Assembly: GCA_030641535.1 (NCBI GenBank)
Contig: DAOWHG010000023.1
Coordinates: 1-9,986, forward strand
Direction of reading: 5' to 3'
Source: Mycoplasmatota bacterium
Lineage (GTDB): Bacteria > Bacillota_I > Bacilli_A > Izemoplasmatales > Izemoplasmataceae
DNA length: 9,986 bases
Shown here: piece after piece, positions 7,228 to 9,986 of the stretch
Layout of the letters: each line of letters opens with the position of its first letter
How positions within the stretch are numbered: the first letter of the stretch is position 1
The notes under the pieces: generated by a model
What the model saw: only the letters and a program-made list of their open reading frames with translations
Told to the model about the DNA's origin: nothing
Database searches by the model: none
Made by a program: the position numbers and the translations under genes

Positions 7228-7260
7228 TTACTAATTATTTGATAGTAATTGTGATAGAAT
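7228..7260 (+). promoter_or_regulatory. Possible extended -10 promoter with an inverted repeat, upstream of the membrane protein gene
   Basis: TGATAGAAT (7252-7260) reads as an extended -10 element (TG-N-TAGAAT). At 17 nt upstream there is no good -35 box. Instead, the region carries a perfect inverted repeat TTACTA-N9-TAGTAA (7228-7233 and 7243-7248), which would lie across the -35/spacer region like a repressor or activator site. A second TATAAT at 7209-7214 lacks a well-spaced -35. The assignment is tentative. Confidence 0.35.
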
Positions 7261-7268
7261 AAATTTAT

Positions 7269-7277
7269 AAGGAAGTG
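7269..7277 (+). promoter_or_regulatory. Ribosome binding site that fixes the membrane protein start
   Basis: AAGGAAGTG ends 6 nt before the ATG at 7284. The upstream in-frame GTG at 7275 overlaps this Shine-Dalgarno sequence and is therefore an unlikely start. Confidence 0.65.
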
Positions 7278-7283
7278 AAAAAT

Positions 7284-8291
7284 ATGATAGATAAATTAAA
7301 AATTTACATGAAAAAGAAACACAACGAGGAATTAGACGAATTTAAGGTTTGTGAAGGTGAAAAGAAGAAAAATAAATTTCTTTTAGTTCCAGTTTATTTA
7401 TTTATAGTTGTCTTAATTATTTATGGTATTCAAGCTTTAGGCTTTATGGATGAAGTGTATAGTTTAACTGTAGTTATTATAATAGGTGTGTTATTAGGGA
7501 TGTATCAAGTAATTCTAATTGGGAAAATCAAGCCTGAATCACTTGTTATAACACCAAAATACATAATCAAGTGTTTTGGTAAGAAAACATTTGTGGTTAT
7601 TGATTATGATAAAATTAGAAAATTTAAAGTGAGTGACAAAGTTGGGTTAATTATTTCTGATAGAACTAACGAGATTACAATATCTCCGGTTTCTTATCGT
7701 GATGATTTGGAGCCAATTGTTGATATTCTTGAGGCAAAGGGTAAAACTTTTGATAAGACAAGAGAATACATGAAACGTGATGTTGAAATTCGAATCATAA
7801 AAAACAAAGTTATTATTAAGGAAATTAAACAAGAAGAGTCTTCAACTGAAAAATTAGTTGGTGAATACTATGAAGAGTTTAAAATGTTAACTCCTGGATT
7901 TATTAAAGATATTATCTTCTTGAATAGTGTAATTGAGGAAGCATTTAGCACAGATAATAATTTAGTGATGAAATTGAATAAGATTGAAGTAAAAGAGGGG
8001 CATCCTGAAAATACTGGGTTCGATTCAATTATTGCGAGTGATTGTATAACTATATTTGAAAATATACAAATAAAGCACGTCAATATTAGAAAAACAAGAG
8101 ATCGTAATGCAAAAGAAGAAGTATTACCTAATGAATTAGAATCTATTATTTCTAACGTTGAAAAAGGAGTTATTTCAAATTGGAAATACAGAAAGAATGG
8201 AATTGAATTACATTTTGCTGCAGGAACTAATATTGTAAAAGTTTCCTTTGATTATAAAGAAGTTATTATTGGCTGGAAAAGTTTTAAATAG
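7284..8291 (+). CDS. Hypothetical two-helix membrane protein with a PH-like segment
   Basis: I do not recognise this 335-residue protein as a named family. A charged, lysine-rich N terminus (1-30) is followed by two hydrophobic segments (about 31-51 and 58-80), a hairpin that should anchor the protein in the membrane. Residues about 84-153 alternate short beta-like stretches (SLVITPKYIIKCFGKKTFVVIDYDKIRKF) and end in a helix-like DDLEPIVDILEAKG. This layout resembles bacterial PH-like domains that follow a two-helix hairpin. The C-terminal half (about 165-335) is hydrophilic and rich in lysine, glutamate and isoleucine, with no motif I can name. By the positive-inside rule, both soluble parts are probably cytoplasmic. 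It is monocistronic, with its own terminator just downstream, and has no functional link to its neighbours that I can see. Confidence 0.75.
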   Translation: MIDKLKIYMKKKHNEELDEFKVCEGEKKKNKFLLVPVYLFIVVLIIYGIQALGFMDEVYSLTVVIIIGVLLGMYQVILIGKIKPESLVITPKYIIKCFGKKTFVVIDYDKIRKFKVSDKVGLIISDRTNEITISPVSYRDDLEPIVDILEAKGKTFDKTREYMKRDVEIRIIKNKVIIKEIKQEESSTEKLVGEYYEEFKMLTPGFIKDIIFLNSVIEEAFSTDNNLVMKLNKIEVKEGHPENTGFDSIIASDCITIFENIQIKHVNIRKTRDRNAKEEVLPNELESIISNVEKGVISNWKYRKNGIELHFAAGTNIVKVSFDYKEVIIGWKSFK

Positions 8292-8296
8292 ATTAT

Positions 8297-8328
8297 AACC
8301 ACTCTAATATTTAGAGTGGTTTTTTTTT
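8297..8328 (+). terminator. Rho-independent terminator of the membrane protein gene
   Basis: A perfect 11-bp stem (8297-8307 with 8311-8321) with a 3-nt loop runs directly into eight T residues (8321-8328). It starts 6 nt after the stop codon at 8291 and separates this gene from the transporter. Confidence 0.93.
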
Positions 8329-8357
8329 GAACTCCTTGAGCTCTCTTTAAAGTATTA

Positions 8358-8386
8358 TTGACTATGAATATCTAAAAAAGTATAAT
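8358..8386 (+). promoter_or_regulatory. Sigma-A-type promoter of the MFS transporter gene
   Basis: A -35 box TTGACT (8358-8363, five of six consensus bases) and a perfect -10 box TATAAT (8381-8386) are spaced by 17 nt. The transcript would start near 8393, directly before the Shine-Dalgarno AAGGTG (8399-8404). The leader is therefore very short and leaves no room for an RNA switch. Confidence 0.75.
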
Positions 8387-8412
8387 TATTTTGTGAAGAA
8401 GGTGTATATATC

Positions 8413-9651
8413 ATGGAAACTACTGCAAACAGGAAACAGATATTTAAGTTTGGACTATATGGATTCTTAAAGAATTTAAAATTCTTTGAACCTTTTTTAA
8501 TAGTCTTTTTTAGATTGTCTGGATTGTCTTTTTTGCAAATAGGATTATTATACTCTGTAAGAGAAATTGTTATATACATATTTGAAGTTCCATCAGGTGT
8601 TTTAGCAGATAGATATGGTAAGAAAACAGAATTGGTAATTTGCTTTCTATTTTATATTCTATCTTTTATTGTCTTCTTTTTTGGTCAAGATTTCTACATT
8701 TACATGGTAGCAATGGTATTGTTTGGTCTAGGTGAATCATTCCGTTCAGGGACACATAAGGCTATGATAATGAGTTATATTGATAAAAACAATATAGTTG
8801 AATCAAAGAGTAAAATATATGGAAAAACTAGATCGTATTCATTAATAGGATCTACTGTTTCTAGCTTAGCTGCAATCTTTCTCTATTTTTACTTTTCAAG
8901 CATTGCATGGTTGTTCATCATAGCAATAATACCTTATGTATTAGATTTAATACTTATTCTATCATATCCAAGCTATTTAAATGAAAAGCAAGACAGTAGC
9001 TTTTCATTTAAAGGATTTATAAAAGAAAATGTAAACTCTGTAAAATATGTTTTTAAAGATAAAGCAATTTTAGGTCTTCTAATTGGGTCGTCATCTTATA
9101 ATGCTGGATTTAAAAGTATTAAAGATTATATTCAACCACTAATAGTAACTATCACGTTGAGCGTCATCATATTTACAAGCAGAAGTCCAGAAGATAACAC
9201 AGTAATTTATATTGGTGTAATATATGCTTTTATTTATTTGATAAGTTCATTTGCAAGTTTGAATGCTCACAAAATTAGTAAGAGATTTTCAAAAGATAAA
9301 GTTATTAGTTTTATGTGGATACTTTCTGGAGTTTCAATTCTAATTTTAAGCTTGTTTATAGAGAGCTTATTTGTATTAATATTTGTATTTCTATCAGTCT
9401 ATGTATTTTTGAATATTAGAAAACCTCTAATGATTGAAAAAATTGGAGATGCAGTTTCTGAGAATAGAAGAGCATCAGTATTGTCGATTGATTCGCAGTT
9501 CACGTCTTTGTTAATTGCCATATTTGCACCTATTTTAGGACTAATAGCAGATGTTTATTCCATTTCAGTTATGCTTTCACTAGTAGGATGTACTATGATA
9601 ATCATATATGTATTAAAATTGGTTATAAGTAAGGAAATACCAACTACTTGA
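8413..9651 (+). CDS. Major facilitator superfamily transporter
   Basis: This 412-residue integral membrane protein has about 12 hydrophobic helices, the usual MFS length. The loop after the second helix carries MFS motif A as GVLADRYGKK (62-71), preceded by EVPS (58-61). The N-terminal YGFLKNLKFFEPFL is typical of a common, mostly uncharacterised Bacillota MFS group. A hydrophilic loop at about 186-216 divides the two six-helix halves. The substrate cannot be told from sequence; drug or metabolite efflux driven by protons is the family norm. The ATG has AAGGTG 8 nt upstream and its own strong promoter. It ends in TGA, useful evidence that TGA is a stop codon here. I see no hairpin terminator after it. 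Confidence 0.88.
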   Translation: METTANRKQIFKFGLYGFLKNLKFFEPFLIVFFRLSGLSFLQIGLLYSVREIVIYIFEVPSGVLADRYGKKTELVICFLFYILSFIVFFFGQDFYIYMVAMVLFGLGESFRSGTHKAMIMSYIDKNNIVESKSKIYGKTRSYSLIGSTVSSLAAIFLYFYFSSIAWLFIIAIIPYVLDLILILSYPSYLNEKQDSSFSFKGFIKENVNSVKYVFKDKAILGLLIGSSSYNAGFKSIKDYIQPLIVTITLSVIIFTSRSPEDNTVIYIGVIYAFIYLISSFASLNAHKISKRFSKDKVISFMWILSGVSILILSLFIESLFVLIFVFLSVYVFLNIRKPLMIEKIGDAVSENRRASVLSIDSQFTSLLIAIFAPILGLIADVYSISVMLSLVGCTMIIIYVLKLVISKEIPTT

Positions 9652-9661
9652 TTGCACAGTT

Positions 9662-9690
9662 TTGACAAAACATAAGGGATAATTTATAAT
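9662..9690 (+). promoter_or_regulatory. Perfect consensus sigma-A promoter for the partial 3'-end gene
   Basis: TTGACA (9662-9667) and TATAAT (9685-9690) both match consensus fully and are separated by exactly 17 nt. The -35 box lies at the centre of a short inverted repeat GTTTT-GAC-AAAAC (9659-9671). Transcription would begin near 9697. The GA-rich leader contains GAGGT (9706-9710) 9 nt before ATG. Confidence 0.85.
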
Positions 9691-9719
9691 GGTGAAGAAG
9701 AGAGAGAGGTAGAGAGAAA

Positions 9720-9986
9720 ATGGTTAAGAAAATTATAATAGATAGAGAAGAAATAACTGAAGAAAAATTTGGTAGAAGAAATAGGAATCCCCATCAATTT
9801 AGTGGATTTGATGAGAAAAACACTAAATTTCATGGAGAACATAATAAATCACATAGAAGACATGGACCTAAAATTACTGAGACGAAACTATTTACTGATC
9901 GCAATAAGTTAGTAGAATATGTCAATGAAAAAGGCCAAAGTGATGCAATTATTGATATTTTTAAAATTGAAGATGATCTATATAAA
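9720..9986 (+). CDS. Hypothetical charged protein, 3' end beyond the window
   Basis: The open frame runs 89 codons from the ATG without a stop and is cut by the window edge. The N-terminal half is very hydrophilic, with many lysines, arginines and glutamates and histidines at 25, 38, 41, 45 and 48 (including HRRHG, 45-49), and looks disordered. The second part (about 52-89) looks folded: LFTDRNKLVEYVNEKGQSDAIIDIFKIEDDLYK suggests a helix followed by a beta strand. There is no signal peptide or membrane segment. I recognise no function. GAGGT ends 9 nt upstream, and the strong promoter at 9662-9690 supports it as a real, probably well-expressed gene. Confidence 0.75.
   Translation, partial: MVKKIIIDREEITEEKFGRRNRNPHQFSGFDEKNTKFHGEHNKSHRRHGPKITETKLFTDRNKLVEYVNEKGQSDAIIDIFKIEDDLYK

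Noticed and set aside
8355..8579. 74-codon minus-strand open frame covering the MFS promoter and start
   Set aside because: It is antisense to a clear promoter and transporter start, with no recognisable product.
1..9986. Mobile element, phage, defence system or CRISPR
   Set aside because: There are no transposase or integrase genes, terminal inverted repeats, spaced direct repeats or defence-type domains; genes are of metabolic or membrane type with uniform composition by eye.

Overview
The window is AT-rich chromosomal DNA carrying seven complete genes and one partial gene. Short intergenic gaps, strong purine-rich ribosome binding sites and sigma-A-like promoters point to a low-GC Gram-positive (Bacillota) bacterium or a Mollicutes relative. 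TGG encodes tryptophan, and the transporter gene ends in TGA within a sensible reading, so the standard bacterial code (TGA = stop) fits better than the Mycoplasma/Spiroplasma code. Placement among Clostridia, Erysipelotrichia, Haloplasma- or Acholeplasma-like groups is inference only. I see no rRNA, tRNA, CRISPR array, insertion sequence or phage gene.

Region 1 (about 100-5860, + strand) is a tight amino-acid operon. It has a promoter with an overlapping cre-like site, then a class V aminotransferase in the SerC position, then serA. Next comes one very long gene joining a DUF1015 domain to a complete hexameric-type glutamate dehydrogenase, and last ilvE. Gaps are only 8, 12 and 14 nt, and the operon ends at a strong hairpin that also serves the convergent gene. 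The logic is consistent: GDH makes glutamate from 2-oxoglutarate and ammonia. The class V aminotransferase (phosphohydroxypyruvate to phosphoserine) and IlvE (branched-chain keto acids) spend that glutamate and return 2-oxoglutarate. SerA feeds phosphohydroxypyruvate from glycolysis. No classical phosphoserine phosphatase (SerB) is present, and DUF1015 sits where one might be expected.

Region 2 (5862-7091, - strand) is a class I aspartate/aromatic-type aminotransferase, a third fold family of aminotransferase in 7 kb. It is transcribed toward the operon from its own promoter.

Region 3 (7092-9986, + strand) holds single genes, each with its own likely promoter: a two-helix membrane protein with a PH-like segment and an unrecognised C-terminal half, ending in a textbook terminator; a 12-helix MFS transporter; and the first 89 codons of a charged, histidine-containing hypothetical protein behind a perfect consensus promoter.

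The most noteworthy item is the DUF1015-glutamate dehydrogenase fusion. It appears obligate because there is no usable internal start codon at the domain junction.
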